DNA from: Prochlorococcus_E sp000760215 | GTDB taxonomy: Bacteria; Cyanobacteriota; Cyanobacteriia; PCC-6307; Cyanobiaceae | NCBI RefSeq assembly: GCF_047303175.1 | Contig: NZ_CP138945.1 | Length of the DNA: 64,000 nucleotides | Strand: one strand, 5' to 3' | Shown here: positions 8,792 through 17,338 of the stretch, piece after piece | Layout of the letters: every line of letters begins with the position of its first letter | Numbering within the stretch: the stretch's first letter is position 1 | Program-made: the position numbers and the translations under genes | The notes under the pieces: generated by a model | The model's input: only the letters and a program-made list of their open reading frames with translations | Database searches by the model: none | What the model was told of the DNA's origin: nothing

Positions 8792-11212
8792 ATGGGTTTT
8801 CAACAAAAGAATTCGAAATTAAGTATTGCTCAGCTTGCTTCTCAAGAAACACTTGAGCTGTTGGAGTGGCCACTTCTTTGTGAACAGCTCTCATCATTTG
8901 CAAGCACTATTCAAGGCCGACGTATATGTATCACTTCTTTAATACCAAGTAATTTGCTCATCAGCAGAAGATTGCTTTCTGAAACATTAGAGATAAGTAC
9001 TTTAGATAAAGAGTTAGAAGGAGGTATTAGTTTTGTTGGAGTTAAAGATTTAGAGACGATTTTGTTGCGATGCTCAAAAGGAGGGGTCTTGTCCGGGATG
9101 GAGTTGTTAGAAGTTTCTGAAACATTAAGAGCTGCCAGGCGATTGCGTCGGCAGCTAAATGACCCAATGAGTCGACCAACAATATCTTCCTTAGCCTCGA
9201 ATTTGATAGCATTGCCCGAATTGCAGAAATTAATTGAATTTGGGATCGAAGATGGTGGGCGCATAGCAGATCGGGCAAGTGATCAATTAGCTGGATTTCG
9301 TCGACAGGCTCATGCGTTAGGACAGGAAAGGAAAGATTTCTTAAGGGATCTTATGAGGAGACTGCATTCTGTCCTTCAGGATACTGTCATATCTGAACGA
9401 TATAATCGACCAGTAATAGCCTTGAAGTCTGGTGCAATTGATCATGTTCAAGGAACCATTCATGACACTTCTGCTTCAGGAAATACTTATTTTATAGAGC
9501 CAAAAATCATCATTCCTTTAGGCAATAGAATTGCAGCACTTCAAGCCAAAATTTTAGTAGAAGAGCAGAAATTATTAGCTCTGTGGAGTAGGGAAGTTGC
9601 TGATAATCATCTTGCTCTTCATCAACTTTATAAAGCTTTATTGGAATTAGACTTTGCTTTAACAAGAGCAAGATATAGCGATTGGTTGGGGGGTATTGCA
9701 CCTAGTCTTAATGAACACTCTGATAGTCCATTTCTCATTGAAGAGTTTCGTCACCCTTTACTTGTTTGGAAAGAGCATTATGAACAAGGCGATACAGTTA
9801 TTCCAACAAGTTTTGAGGTATCTTCTTCTCAGAGAGTCATTGCTATTACAGGGCCTAATACGGGAGGAAAAACAGTTGCATTGAAAAGTATAGGTTTAGC
9901 AATACTTATGTCAAAGTGTGGATTGTTGTTGCCGTGTTCTGGGGAGCCATCTTTGCCTTGGGTTAATCAAGTCCTGGCAGATATTGGAGATGAACAATCC
10001 CTTCAACAGAATTTATCAACGTTTAGTGGACATATTGTTCGAATTACTCGTATTTTGGAATCCATTGCTATATGTTCTGGACCGTCAGTAGTTTTACTTG
10101 ATGAATTAGGGGCAGGTACTGATCCAACAGAAGGAACTGCATTAGCGACCGCTTTGTTGCTTGCATTGGCTGATAAAGCAAGATTGACAGTTGCAACTAC
10201 ACATTTTGGCGAATTAAAAGCTTTGAAGTATAGCGATTCACGATTTGAGAATGCTTCTGTTGGATTTGATAGTGAAACGATGAGTCCTACTTATCATCTT
10301 CAATGGGGTATTCCTGGGCGAAGCAATGCTTTAGCAATCGCACGTCGATTAGGTTTAGAGAGAAGTGTTATGAATAAAGCCCAAGAACTTTTGACAAGCA
10401 ATGGTGTGGACAATGTAAACCATGTTATAGAAGGGCTTGAGGAGCAGCGGCATAGGCAGCAAGAGGCAGCAGAAGAAGCTGCTGCACTTTTAGCTCGTAC
10501 GGAGATTCTTCATGAGGAATTGATTAGTCGTTGGCAAAAACAATGTTTAGAATCTCAAGACTTTCAGGAAAGAGGACGCCAGGAATTAGAGAGTTCTATT
10601 CGAGATGGACAAAAGGAGGTGAAAGAATTAATCCGTCGTTTGCGTGATGGATCAGCGGATGGTGAGACTGCGCGAATAAGTGGTAAGAGGTTAAGGCAAA
10701 TAAAAGCTTTTCAACAGCAACGGATGAATAAAGATAATAATAATTGGTTACCTAAAAAAGGGGATCGTGTCAGATTAACTTCGATAGGCAAATCGGGTGA
10801 AGTTATTGCAGTATCAGAGGATGGTTCAGAACTTACAGTAATGTGTGGAGTATTTAGAAGTACAGTTGATTTGAATTTTGTTGAAAGCTTAGATGGACAA
10901 AAACCTATGCCTTTAAATCAACATCCTGTAGTCAATATAAAATCTAATCTTCAATTAGGTGGTAATCCTACTGTTCGCACTAAAAGAAATACAATTGATG
11001 TAAGAGGTTTGAGAGTGTACGAAGCTGAAGCCGTGGTTGAAGAGAAATTACGTAATACATCTGGCCCGTTATGGATTATTCATGGCGTTGGGACAGGAAG
11101 GTTGAAAAAGGGTTTGATTGAGTGGTTGGAAAATCTTGATTATGTCGAAAAAATTACAATTGCTGAGCATTTTGATGGTGGTCCAGGATGTAGCGTTGTT
11201 TGGGTGAAGTAA
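8792..11212 (+). CDS. mutS2: MutS2 family DNA-binding ATPase with Smr domain
   Basis: An 806-residue MutS2. It lacks the N-terminal mismatch-recognition domain of MutS and instead has the helical core (about residues 20-330), an ATPase domain with Walker A ITGPNTGGKT (about 354-363) and Walker B VVLLDELGAGTDP (about 430-442), a long helical/coiled linker (about 530-650), a small KOW-like beta segment, and a C-terminal Smr domain with IDVRGLRVYEAE and IIHGVGTGRLKKG. MutS2 proteins act on branched DNA to restrain recombination, and in Bacillus on collided ribosomes. The length is normal and no lesions are seen. Confidence 0.96.
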   Translation: MGFQQKNSKLSIAQLASQETLELLEWPLLCEQLSSFASTIQGRRICITSLIPSNLLISRRLLSETLEISTLDKELEGGISFVGVKDLETILLRCSKGGVLSGMELLEVSETLRAARRLRRQLNDPMSRPTISSLASNLIALPELQKLIEFGIEDGGRIADRASDQLAGFRRQAHALGQERKDFLRDLMRRLHSVLQDTVISERYNRPVIALKSGAIDHVQGTIHDTSASGNTYFIEPKIIIPLGNRIAALQAKILVEEQKLLALWSREVADNHLALHQLYKALLELDFALTRARYSDWLGGIAPSLNEHSDSPFLIEEFRHPLLVWKEHYEQGDTVIPTSFEVSSSQRVIAITGPNTGGKTVALKSIGLAILMSKCGLLLPCSGEPSLPWVNQVLADIGDEQSLQQNLSTFSGHIVRITRILESIAICSGPSVVLLDELGAGTDPTEGTALATALLLALADKARLTVATTHFGELKALKYSDSRFENASVGFDSETMSPTYHLQWGIPGRSNALAIARRLGLERSVMNKAQELLTSNGVDNVNHVIEGLEEQRHRQQEAAEEAAALLARTEILHEELISRWQKQCLESQDFQERGRQELESSIRDGQKEVKELIRRLRDGSADGETARISGKRLRQIKAFQQQRMNKDNNNWLPKKGDRVRLTSIGKSGEVIAVSEDGSELTVMCGVFRSTVDLNFVESLDGQKPMPLNQHPVVNIKSNLQLGGNPTVRTKRNTIDVRGLRVYEAEAVVEEKLRNTSGPLWIIHGVGTGRLKKGLIEWLENLDYVEKITIAEHFDGGPGCSVVWVK

Positions 11213-11356
11213 TTCAACTCTTGAGAAATTTAGATCATTTTTTAATCTTGGAACGACTAAAGGCTGAAATGAATTTGATATGTGTTATCAAATATTTTCT
11301 CTCGGTTTTCGACATGACCGATTGTCTGCTTTAGTTATTATGCATGAGGAGCTTAA

Positions 11357-11479
11357 ATGACTGTTCAGGGTCTTTATTACTTACATTACCCAAGTATCGA
11401 GGAGCCCTACCTCGTCTATCTTTCATTGCTATTAATACACGACAATGCAGTTTATAGATCAAGCACACATAACAGTTAG
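11357..11479 (+). CDS. Possible 40-codon leader ORF overlapping the obg start
   Basis: An ATG at 11357 follows a good Shine-Dalgarno (GAGGAG just upstream, about five bases spacing) and opens 40 codons. They encode a Tyr/Leu-rich peptide beginning MTVQGLYYLHYP, with stop TAG at 11477-11479. The last 35 bases overlap the first codons of obg in another frame. The obg ATG itself has no evident Shine-Dalgarno, so translation of this ORF could deliver ribosomes to it. I do not recognise the peptide, and chance cannot be excluded at this length. Confidence 0.25.
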   Translation: MTVQGLYYLHYPSIEEPYLVYLSLLLIHDNAVYRSSTHNS

Positions 11480-12434
11480 AGCCGGACGTGGTGGCGATGG
11501 AATAGTTGCTTTTCGAAGAGAAAAGTATGTGCCTGCTGGTGGCCCTTCAGGGGGAGATGGCGGTAATGGTGGGAAAGTTGTATTCCTGGCCGATTCCAAT
11601 CTTCAAACTTTATTGGATTTTAAATTCAAAAAAATAATTCTTGCTGAAGATGGTTGTAGAGGAGGTCCTAATAAATGCACTGGTGCATCTGGGAATGATC
11701 TTATTTTGAAAGTTCCATGTGGCACAGAAGTTAGACATATGGAAACAGGAATAATATTTGGTGATTTGACAATTCATGGCGAAACTTTAGTGGTGGCTTT
11801 TGGGGGTAATGGAGGTCTTGGGAATGCTCATTATTTAAGTAATAGAAACCGTGCTCCTGAAAAATTCTCAGAAGGTAGGGATGGAGAAGAATGGTTATTA
11901 AATCTTGAATTAAAATTATTAGCGGAAGTAGGAATTATTGGATTGCCAAATGCAGGGAAAAGCACATTGATTTCTGTTCTTTCATCTGCAAGACCCAAAA
12001 TTGCTGATTACCCTTTCACTACATTAATTCCCAACCTTGGTGTTGTACGCAAGCCAAGTGGAGATGGAACTGTTTTTGCTGATATTCCTGGCTTAATAGC
12101 TGGTGCTGCTCAAGGTATTGGATTAGGACATGAGTTCTTAAGGCACATAGAACGGACAAAATTGTTGATTCACCTTGTAGATGCTTCATCTTTAGATCCT
12201 TTGGAAGATATTCAAGTTGTTGAGAAAGAACTTTTAGCTTATGACCATGGACTTATCGATCGCCCAAGAATTTTAGTCTTGAATAAGAAAGAGCTTATAA
12301 ATCAGCAAAAGATTGAGGTTCTCATAGAAAATTTAAACCCTTCATTTGGAAACGACTTGTTTGTTATTTCTGCTGCAATGAATGAAGGCTTAGATCTTCT
12401 GCTCAAAAAAGTTTGGGAAAAACTAGAGACTTAA
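11445..12434 (+). CDS. obg: Obg/CgtA GTPase
   Basis: A 329-residue Obg GTPase involved in late 50S ribosome maturation and stress coupling. The glycine-rich Obg fold is at residues 1-158 (RAGRGGDGIVAFRREKY, GGPSGGDGGNGG). The G domain follows: G1 GLPNAGKST (about 167-175), G2 around YPFTTL, G3 DIPGLIAGAAQGIGLG, G4 NKKE and G5 ISA near residue 310. The OCT domain of some Firmicutes forms is absent, as is normal in cyanobacteria. It is preceded by a 232-base spacer that holds a possible short leader ORF. Confidence 0.97.
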   Translation: MQFIDQAHITVRAGRGGDGIVAFRREKYVPAGGPSGGDGGNGGKVVFLADSNLQTLLDFKFKKIILAEDGCRGGPNKCTGASGNDLILKVPCGTEVRHMETGIIFGDLTIHGETLVVAFGGNGGLGNAHYLSNRNRAPEKFSEGRDGEEWLLNLELKLLAEVGIIGLPNAGKSTLISVLSSARPKIADYPFTTLIPNLGVVRKPSGDGTVFADIPGLIAGAAQGIGLGHEFLRHIERTKLLIHLVDASSLDPLEDIQVVEKELLAYDHGLIDRPRILVLNKKELINQQKIEVLIENLNPSFGNDLFVISAAMNEGLDLLLKKVWEKLET

Positions 12435-12516
12435 CAATTTTTCTATGTTTTATAGCCAATGTATGGTTGTCGATACTCACAGAATTGGTCATAACTAGTA
12501 TAAGGTTATTTTTTCT

Positions 12517-12699
12517 ATGACTTTCTACACTTGTTTTGATGATCAAGGTGGTGTAATCGCTAGATGCCAAACACCACAAGATGTTGAAGTATTGAGACGT
12601 ATGGGGCGTCCTATTAAAGAGGTTAGGGAAATGAAGAATGAAGAAGCAGTTGTTTGTTCACTTACTGGAAGTCCTTCAGACTTCAATATGGATTATTAA
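12517..12699 (+). CDS. Small conserved-looking protein of unknown function (60 aa)
   Basis: A 60-residue soluble protein with two cysteines in the first half (YTCFDDQG, ARCQTPQD) and one near VVCSLTG. The motif VEVLRRMGRPIKEV suggests an amphipathic helix. I do not recognise a named family. Support for a real gene comes from the clear ATG, the A/T-rich promoter-like sequence just upstream (TATAAGG near 12498) and a strong terminator hairpin 31 bases after the stop. Confidence 0.65.
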   Translation: MTFYTCFDDQGGVIARCQTPQDVEVLRRMGRPIKEVREMKNEEAVVCSLTGSPSDFNMDY

Positions 12700-12729
12700 A
12701 TTTTAAAAAGGTCTGAATTTGTAACCATT

Positions 12730-12757
12730 AAAAAAGTGGGCATAGGCCCACTTTTTT
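12730..12757. terminator. Bidirectional rho-independent terminator
   Basis: A perfect 12-base stem, AAAAAAGTGGGC / GCCCACTTTTTT, with loop ATAG, lies between the 60-residue gene (plus) and CP12 (minus). The A-tract and T-tract on the two sides let it terminate both converging transcripts. It reaches the last bases of the CP12 stop codon. Confidence 0.92.
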
Positions 12758-12974
12758 AATCATCATAAACCAAACATTCTGGTTCATCTGGATTTGCATC
12801 ACAGAATAACTCTAGTGCATTTGGATCGTGCTTGTCCTCAGGATGGTGTTCTTTATATTCCTCTAGTGAATGTAGTTCTTCTTCAAGATGTCTTGCTTTG
12901 GGGGCATTGCCTTCGGCTTTGGCAGAAAGAATCTCTGATTGATCCTTCTGGATGTGTTCGTCGATTGAGTTCAT
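12756..12974 (-). CDS. cp12: CP12 Calvin-cycle regulator, variant lacking the N-terminal Cys pair
   Basis: A 72-residue, highly acidic, probably disordered protein. The C-terminal GAPDH-binding loop is intact: FCDANPDEPECLVYDD, with the Cys pair expected to form the regulatory disulfide and the conserved YDD end. The N-terminal Cys pair of canonical CP12 is missing, and the AWD_VEEL core is reduced to EELHSLEEY. CP12 scaffolds GAPDH and phosphoribulokinase into an inactive complex in the dark. With only the C-terminal disulfide, GAPDH binding should persist while N-terminal redox control is lost (inference). Confidence 0.85.
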   Translation of the reverse strand: MNSIDEHIQKDQSEILSAKAEGNAPKARHLEEELHSLEEYKEHHPEDKHDPNALELFCDANPDEPECLVYDD

Positions 12975-13203
12975 TGTTTCGTTGCTTTAAGCCTTAGCTT
13001 TCAACGTATTTACATTAAATACTTTAGAGATTTCTGCCACTATTAGTTGGTTTGGTTTACAACACCATGTATTTCCTTTGTAGCTTGAGATACATTTTTG
13101 CCTGTTAGGGCTGCAGTTTGTTTTAAAGTCAAAGTTATTCATAAGGTTAATTTAGAAATTCGAATTGTTTTTTGGAGACAGCTCTAATTCCCAGAGGCAG
13201 TTT

Positions 13204-13827
13204 TTACTTCGTTTTTAGATATTCAAAAACACTTTTGTCACCAATATCCGAAGCTGCATCCATGCCAAATTTTCTTAATGCAAGAATTAATAACAGTCCT
13301 GCCGACAAACAAATCAATATCATTGCTATTTGATTACTTATTATTCCCAAAAAATGACTTCCTAGGCTTATAGGCAGTAAGCATGTCAATCCAATAGCCT
13401 CTGGTCGTTGAAAACAAAAGAATTCTTTAAAGCCTAATCCAGTCATTGCTGCAAAATAAGGCCCAATCAATATTGTTAAGCTCGGTCTGGAAGCAAGGTT
13501 AGATAGTAATTCGTGAGAATCCCCTTTGAAAATGAGAATAGCAATCCCTAAAGACCCTAAAGCCCATAAGAATTGAAGAGTTCTATGAAGAAAGCGAATA
13601 TAAATGTGAATCCAATTCAAAGCTAATCCCAAGGAAATAGTCATTGGAATAAGCCAGATCCATGCATAACCTTGCCCAATGATCAACCAATGAGATAAAC
13701 CTGCTGTGAATGATAAGCCACATATCAATAGTGCAATTCTATAGTTTCTTACTTCTAACCGATCATCATTTGTTATCACATATTTCCCATACATTCCTTG
13801 AAGTTCTATTGATAAGGCATTTTCCAT
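13204..13827 (-). CDS. DUF2301-like integral membrane protein
   Basis: A 207-residue protein with about six hydrophobic segments and a soluble N-terminus of ~25 residues. The block MTGLGFKEFFCFQRPEA near the middle resembles the signature of the cyanobacterial DUF2301 family (COG5413); I am moderately sure of this. No catalytic residues are evident. It lies 46 bases upstream of the glutathione-transferase gene's 3' end, on the same strand, so it would be transcribed after that gene. Function unknown. Confidence 0.7.
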   Translation of the reverse strand: MENALSIELQGMYGKYVITNDDRLEVRNYRIALLICGLSFTAGLSHWLIIGQGYAWIWLIPMTISLGLALNWIHIYIRFLHRTLQFLWALGSLGIAILIFKGDSHELLSNLASRPSLTILIGPYFAAMTGLGFKEFFCFQRPEAIGLTCLLPISLGSHFLGIISNQIAMILICLSAGLLLILALRKFGMDAASDIGDKSVFEYLKTK

Positions 13828-13873
13828 GGTTGTCCTAAGGTGATTTAATTTGACAGCAAAGAGTTGAATTTGA

Positions 13874-14842
13874 TCAAACTATCTCTTCAATTTTAGGTCC
13901 TTTTGGGATGATATTGCTTGGATTCAGTGGGAATAATGCTCCAAAGTAATCATTACGCCAATGGAATGCATTACAAGTCTTTGAGACTCTTGGCAGATTA
14001 TAAAATCTTTTTCGCCAAGCAATCAGTTTTGGAAAAGAAGACAAAAACTCTTGGCTACAGCTAAATAAAGGAGAGTAAACACTTTCCCATCTAATAATTG
14101 TTGGGAATAATCTTATATCAGCCAGAGTAAGTTTGTCCCCACATAGCCAAGGTCCTTTTATCGAAAGACTTTCTTCTATATTTTTGAGTGAATGAAATAA
14201 CTCTTCGCTTGCTTTTTCATAAGCAACTTGGCTTCTAGCAAAACCACATTTATAAACACCGTTGTTTACTGACTCTTGGATTGCTTCTTGCCATGCATTG
14301 ATTTCTGGTTGAAGATCTTTTGGGTAAAAATTAGGTGCGCCATTGTCTACAGGCCATTCATTCAAAGTTTCTAAGAGTTGCGCACTCTCATTGCCAACTA
14401 ATAAGGGATTTGTTTTATTAGCAGGTTTTGGATCAATTAGGACTGGAACTGTTGCCCTATAGGTGGGAGGTGAATCACAAAATTTGTAAATTTCTAGAAG
14501 TGTTTTGTAACCCTTCCAAGGCGGCGAGATTTTCCATAAACCTTCTTTATGATCAGCCCAAGCGATTAGAAGGTTTAAGTTATTTTTCAGATTCCTTAGT
14601 TCATATATTATCCATGTCCTCTGTGCCCACGGGCAGCTTCTTCCGATGATTAAAACTGGCAATTCACTTTGCGTTCTATGTAAGAGCTCTTCTCTTGTTG
14701 GAGGGGTGGAATTCCTTGCCTGGCTAGGTTTGCGTTTGTAATTACCTGAATGGTCAGCAGGTGCAAGACCATTCATTAATTTATTCCATTGCCACTTCCA
14801 ACCATTTCGGGCTGCTGCAACTATTGCTGGAGGTATTGACAT
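13874..14842 (-). CDS. Xi-class-like glutathione transferase (glutathionyl-hydroquinone reductase type)
   Basis: A 322-residue thioredoxin-fold transferase. The N-terminal domain carries SCPWAQRT, the CPWA catalytic cysteine motif of xi-class enzymes that reduce glutathionyl-hydroquinones. The central region is followed by an all-helical C-terminal domain with GPWLCGDKLTLADIRLFPTIIRW, typical of this class. An upstream ATG would add 23 residues but overlaps the divergent aspartoacylase gene, so I prefer the ATG at 14842, giving MSIPPAIVAAARNGW. The physiological substrate is unknown; a role in quinone or ROS detoxification is inferred. Confidence 0.85.
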   Translation of the reverse strand: MSIPPAIVAAARNGWKWQWNKLMNGLAPADHSGNYKRKPSQARNSTPPTREELLHRTQSELPVLIIGRSCPWAQRTWIIYELRNLKNNLNLLIAWADHKEGLWKISPPWKGYKTLLEIYKFCDSPPTYRATVPVLIDPKPANKTNPLLVGNESAQLLETLNEWPVDNGAPNFYPKDLQPEINAWQEAIQESVNNGVYKCGFARSQVAYEKASEELFHSLKNIEESLSIKGPWLCGDKLTLADIRLFPTIIRWESVYSPLFSCSQEFLSSFPKLIAWRKRFYNLPRVSKTCNAFHWRNDYFGALFPLNPSNIIPKGPKIEEIV

Positions 14843-14896
14843 TGGATTTATTTGGTAGATATTTTCAACTATCCCTGATTGTCTTGATAATTTGTG

Positions 14897-15823
14897 ATGT
14901 CTAGCATTCAATTGTTATTGGTTGCAGGTACACATGGGAATGAAATTAATGCACCTTGGATTTTTGATCAGTGGCAGAAGGATCTAAATCTGATTGATCA
15001 AAGCGGTTTGAAGGTTGTTGCTGAGATAGGTAATCCTGATGCACGTGAGAAAGTTCAAAGGTATTTAGACAGAGATTTAAATAGAAGCTTTCTACGAGAA
15101 AATTTGAATTCGTCTCAAGTCAATTGCATTGAAATTGATCGAGCTAGAGAATTAGTGGATAAGTATGGTCAATATGGTTCTAACCCATGCCAAATAGTTA
15201 TTGACCTCCACAGCACGACATCATCTATGGGGACTAGTCTTGTTGTCTATGGAAGACGTCCAGTTGATTTAGCATTAGTGTCTTTAATTCAAAACCGACT
15301 TGGTGTGCCTATTTATTTATATGAAGGTGATCTATCTCAACAAGGTTTTATGGTTGAGTCTTGGCCTTGTGGATTTGTAGTTGAAATAGGCCCTGTTCCT
15401 CAAGGATTGCTTCATAGTCGAATTATTAGCCAGACATTTCATACGGTCAAATCTTGTATTGAAGAGATCTCTAAATACATTAATTGTGGTGCTTCTTTTC
15501 CCGAAAAGCTTCTAGTTCATAGACATTTAAAAAACATTGATTTCCCTAGAGATTCTTTAGGAAGACCTTCAGCATTTATTCACAGTGATCTTCAAGGTAG
15601 AGATTGGTATCCAATCAGATATGGTCATCCATTATTTACAGATCTCAATGGGAATGAGATTAGATTTTTAGACCAATCTTTAGAATCTGAAGAGGTTGTG
15701 CCAGTTTTTATAAATGAAGCTGCATATGTAGAGAAAAATATTGCCATGAGTTTGACTAAGAGAGAGGTTTTGACCTTTGATCCTGCTTGGAAAGATGCTT
15801 TGTATCGTTTGATTGGTTCTTAA
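14897..15823 (+). CDS. Aspartoacylase/succinylglutamate desuccinylase family zinc amidohydrolase
   Basis: A 308-residue zinc hydrolase of the AspA/AstE family. Zinc ligands are visible as GTHGNE (His and Glu) and the His of IDLHSTT, with DLNRSF supplying the substrate carboxylate-binding Arg. The catalytic Glu fits VEIGPVPQG. Such enzymes release acetate and aspartate from N-acetylaspartate or act on related N-acyl amino acids. GTG lies one codon upstream of the chosen ATG and could also serve. It is divergent from the glutathione transferase, with 54 bases between starts. Confidence 0.9.
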   Translation: MSSIQLLLVAGTHGNEINAPWIFDQWQKDLNLIDQSGLKVVAEIGNPDAREKVQRYLDRDLNRSFLRENLNSSQVNCIEIDRARELVDKYGQYGSNPCQIVIDLHSTTSSMGTSLVVYGRRPVDLALVSLIQNRLGVPIYLYEGDLSQQGFMVESWPCGFVVEIGPVPQGLLHSRIISQTFHTVKSCIEEISKYINCGASFPEKLLVHRHLKNIDFPRDSLGRPSAFIHSDLQGRDWYPIRYGHPLFTDLNGNEIRFLDQSLESEEVVPVFINEAAYVEKNIAMSLTKREVLTFDPAWKDALYRLIGS

Positions 15824-16009
15824 ATGAAGGTTGATCTGTTTTTAGAGGAAATCCATGGCTCTCTTAAGACTTTTTAATCTTTAGACTTGTTAATGAAATT
15901 GAAGCATCGGCTGTATTATTTACTTAGAAATTCTTTTGAAGTCTTTTGAGGCTTGGTTTGGATCAATTTTTATATTTTCTTAATAAGAACCTGTTAACAA
16001 GCCTCGCGT

Positions 16010-16100
16010 TATTGCAGCTTTTCATTTAAAGTCCTCCTGGCGGGTTATTACTCCCGTTCTTACATAAAAATGTCCCGTTTGGGACTTATTTCACGTCCTC
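16010..16100 (+). promoter_or_regulatory. psbA 5' leader with two hairpins
   Basis: Just before psbA the leader can form CGGG/CCCG (16041-16044 with 16053-16056, loop TTATTACT) and GTCCC/GGGAC (16072-16076 with 16081-16085, loop GTTT). The second hairpin ends 15 bases before the ATG, where a Shine-Dalgarno would be expected, and no GGAG-type site is seen. Marine cyanobacterial and cyanophage psbA genes are known to have conserved leader RNA structures (PhotoRC motifs); membership here is a hypothesis. Light-dependent control of translation or mRNA stability would fit. Confidence 0.45.
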
Positions 16101-17183
16101 ATGACCACCATTAGGCAGCAGCGTTCTGCGCTGCTCAAAGGTTGGCCGCAGTTCTGTGAGTGGGTTACCTCTACTGACAACCGTATCTATGTCGGTTGGT
16201 TTGGTGTATTGATGATCCCTTGCCTTCTAGCGGCAGCAATTTGTTTTGTAGTTGCTTTCATAGCAGCTCCTCCAGTTGACATTGATGGCATCCGTGAGCC
16301 TGTAGCAGGATCTTTCATTTATGGAAACAACATCATTTCTGGTGCTGTTGTTCCATCTAGTAATGCAATAGGCCTTCACTTCTACCCGATTTGGGAAGCT
16401 GCAACTCTTGATGAGTGGCTTTATAACGGCGGTCCTTACCAGCTTGTTATTTTCCACTTCCTCATTGGTATTTGTGGTTGGATGGGCCGTCAGTGGGAAC
16501 TTTCATATCGTTTAGGTATGCGCCCATGGATCTGTGTTGCTTACTCTGCACCAGTTTCTGCGGCTTTCGCTGTTTTCCTTGTTTACCCATTTGGTCAGGG
16601 ATCTTTCTCTGATGGAATGCCTTTAGGTATCTCAGGAACATTCAACTTCATGTTTGTGTTCCAGGCAGAGCACAATATACTTATGCACCCATTCCATATG
16701 GCTGGTGTTGCAGGTATGTTTGGTGGAAGCTTGTTCTCAGCAATGCATGGTTCTTTGGTGACTTCTTCACTTATTCGTGAAACCACCGAGACTGAATCTT
16801 TGAACTATGGCTATAAGTTTGGCCAAGAAGAAGAAACCTATAACATCGTTGCAGCTCATGGCTACTTCGGTCGTTTGATCTTCCAATATGCAAGCTTCAA
16901 TAATAGTCGCAGTCTTCACTTCTTCTTAGCAATTTTCCCAGTTGTTTGTATTTGGTTGACTTCTATGGGCATCTGCACCATGGCATTCAATCTAAATGGA
17001 TTCAATTTCAACCAATCAGTGGTTGATGCAAATGGAAAAGTTGTTCCTACATGGGGAGATGTACTTAACCGTGCAAACCTCGGTATGGAAGTGATGCATG
17101 AGCGTAATGCTCACAACTTCCCTCTTGATTTGGCAGCTGCTGAATCCACTTCTGTGGCATTAGTTGCTCCTTCAATTGGATAA
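16101..17183 (+). CDS. psbA: Photosystem II reaction-centre protein D1
   Basis: A 360-residue D1 protein with five transmembrane helices, which binds the manganese cluster, P680, pheophytin and the QB quinone. Familiar blocks are DNRIYVGWFG, the His of NAIGLHFYPIWEA, MGRQWELSYR, HPFHMAGVAG and the C-terminal NFPLDLAAAES, where CtpA cleaves after LDLA to expose the Mn-ligating carboxylate. Position 131 (130 in the Synechocystis count) is Gln, as in the standard low-light D1:1 form rather than the high-light Glu form. The N-terminus is one residue longer than in Synechocystis. It has its own leader and terminator, so it is probably monocistronic and highly expressed. Confidence 0.99.
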   Translation: MTTIRQQRSALLKGWPQFCEWVTSTDNRIYVGWFGVLMIPCLLAAAICFVVAFIAAPPVDIDGIREPVAGSFIYGNNIISGAVVPSSNAIGLHFYPIWEAATLDEWLYNGGPYQLVIFHFLIGICGWMGRQWELSYRLGMRPWICVAYSAPVSAAFAVFLVYPFGQGSFSDGMPLGISGTFNFMFVFQAEHNILMHPFHMAGVAGMFGGSLFSAMHGSLVTSSLIRETTETESLNYGYKFGQEEETYNIVAAHGYFGRLIFQYASFNNSRSLHFFLAIFPVVCIWLTSMGICTMAFNLNGFNFNQSVVDANGKVVPTWGDVLNRANLGMEVMHERNAHNFPLDLAAAESTSVALVAPSIG

Positions 17184-17223
17184 TTAGTTATCAACTAACC
17201 TCAAGCTCTTAGCTTGAATTATG

Positions 17224-17260
17224 ATCCCCCTCTTTATTATTAAGAGGGGGATTTTTTTTA
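17224..17260 (+). terminator. psbA rho-independent terminator
   Basis: An 11-base perfect stem ATCCCCCTCTT / AAGAGGGGGAT with a seven-base loop (TATTATT) begins 41 bases after the psbA stop and is followed by eight or more T residues. This is the strongest plus-strand terminator in the window and fits the high expression expected of psbA. Confidence 0.93.
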
Positions 17261-17338
17261 ATCCCTTTTAAATGAGCGAATGATTGATTAGGATTTTTGA
17301 TAAGAACACTCTTCTTAATTCAGGAGATTAAAGAATTT

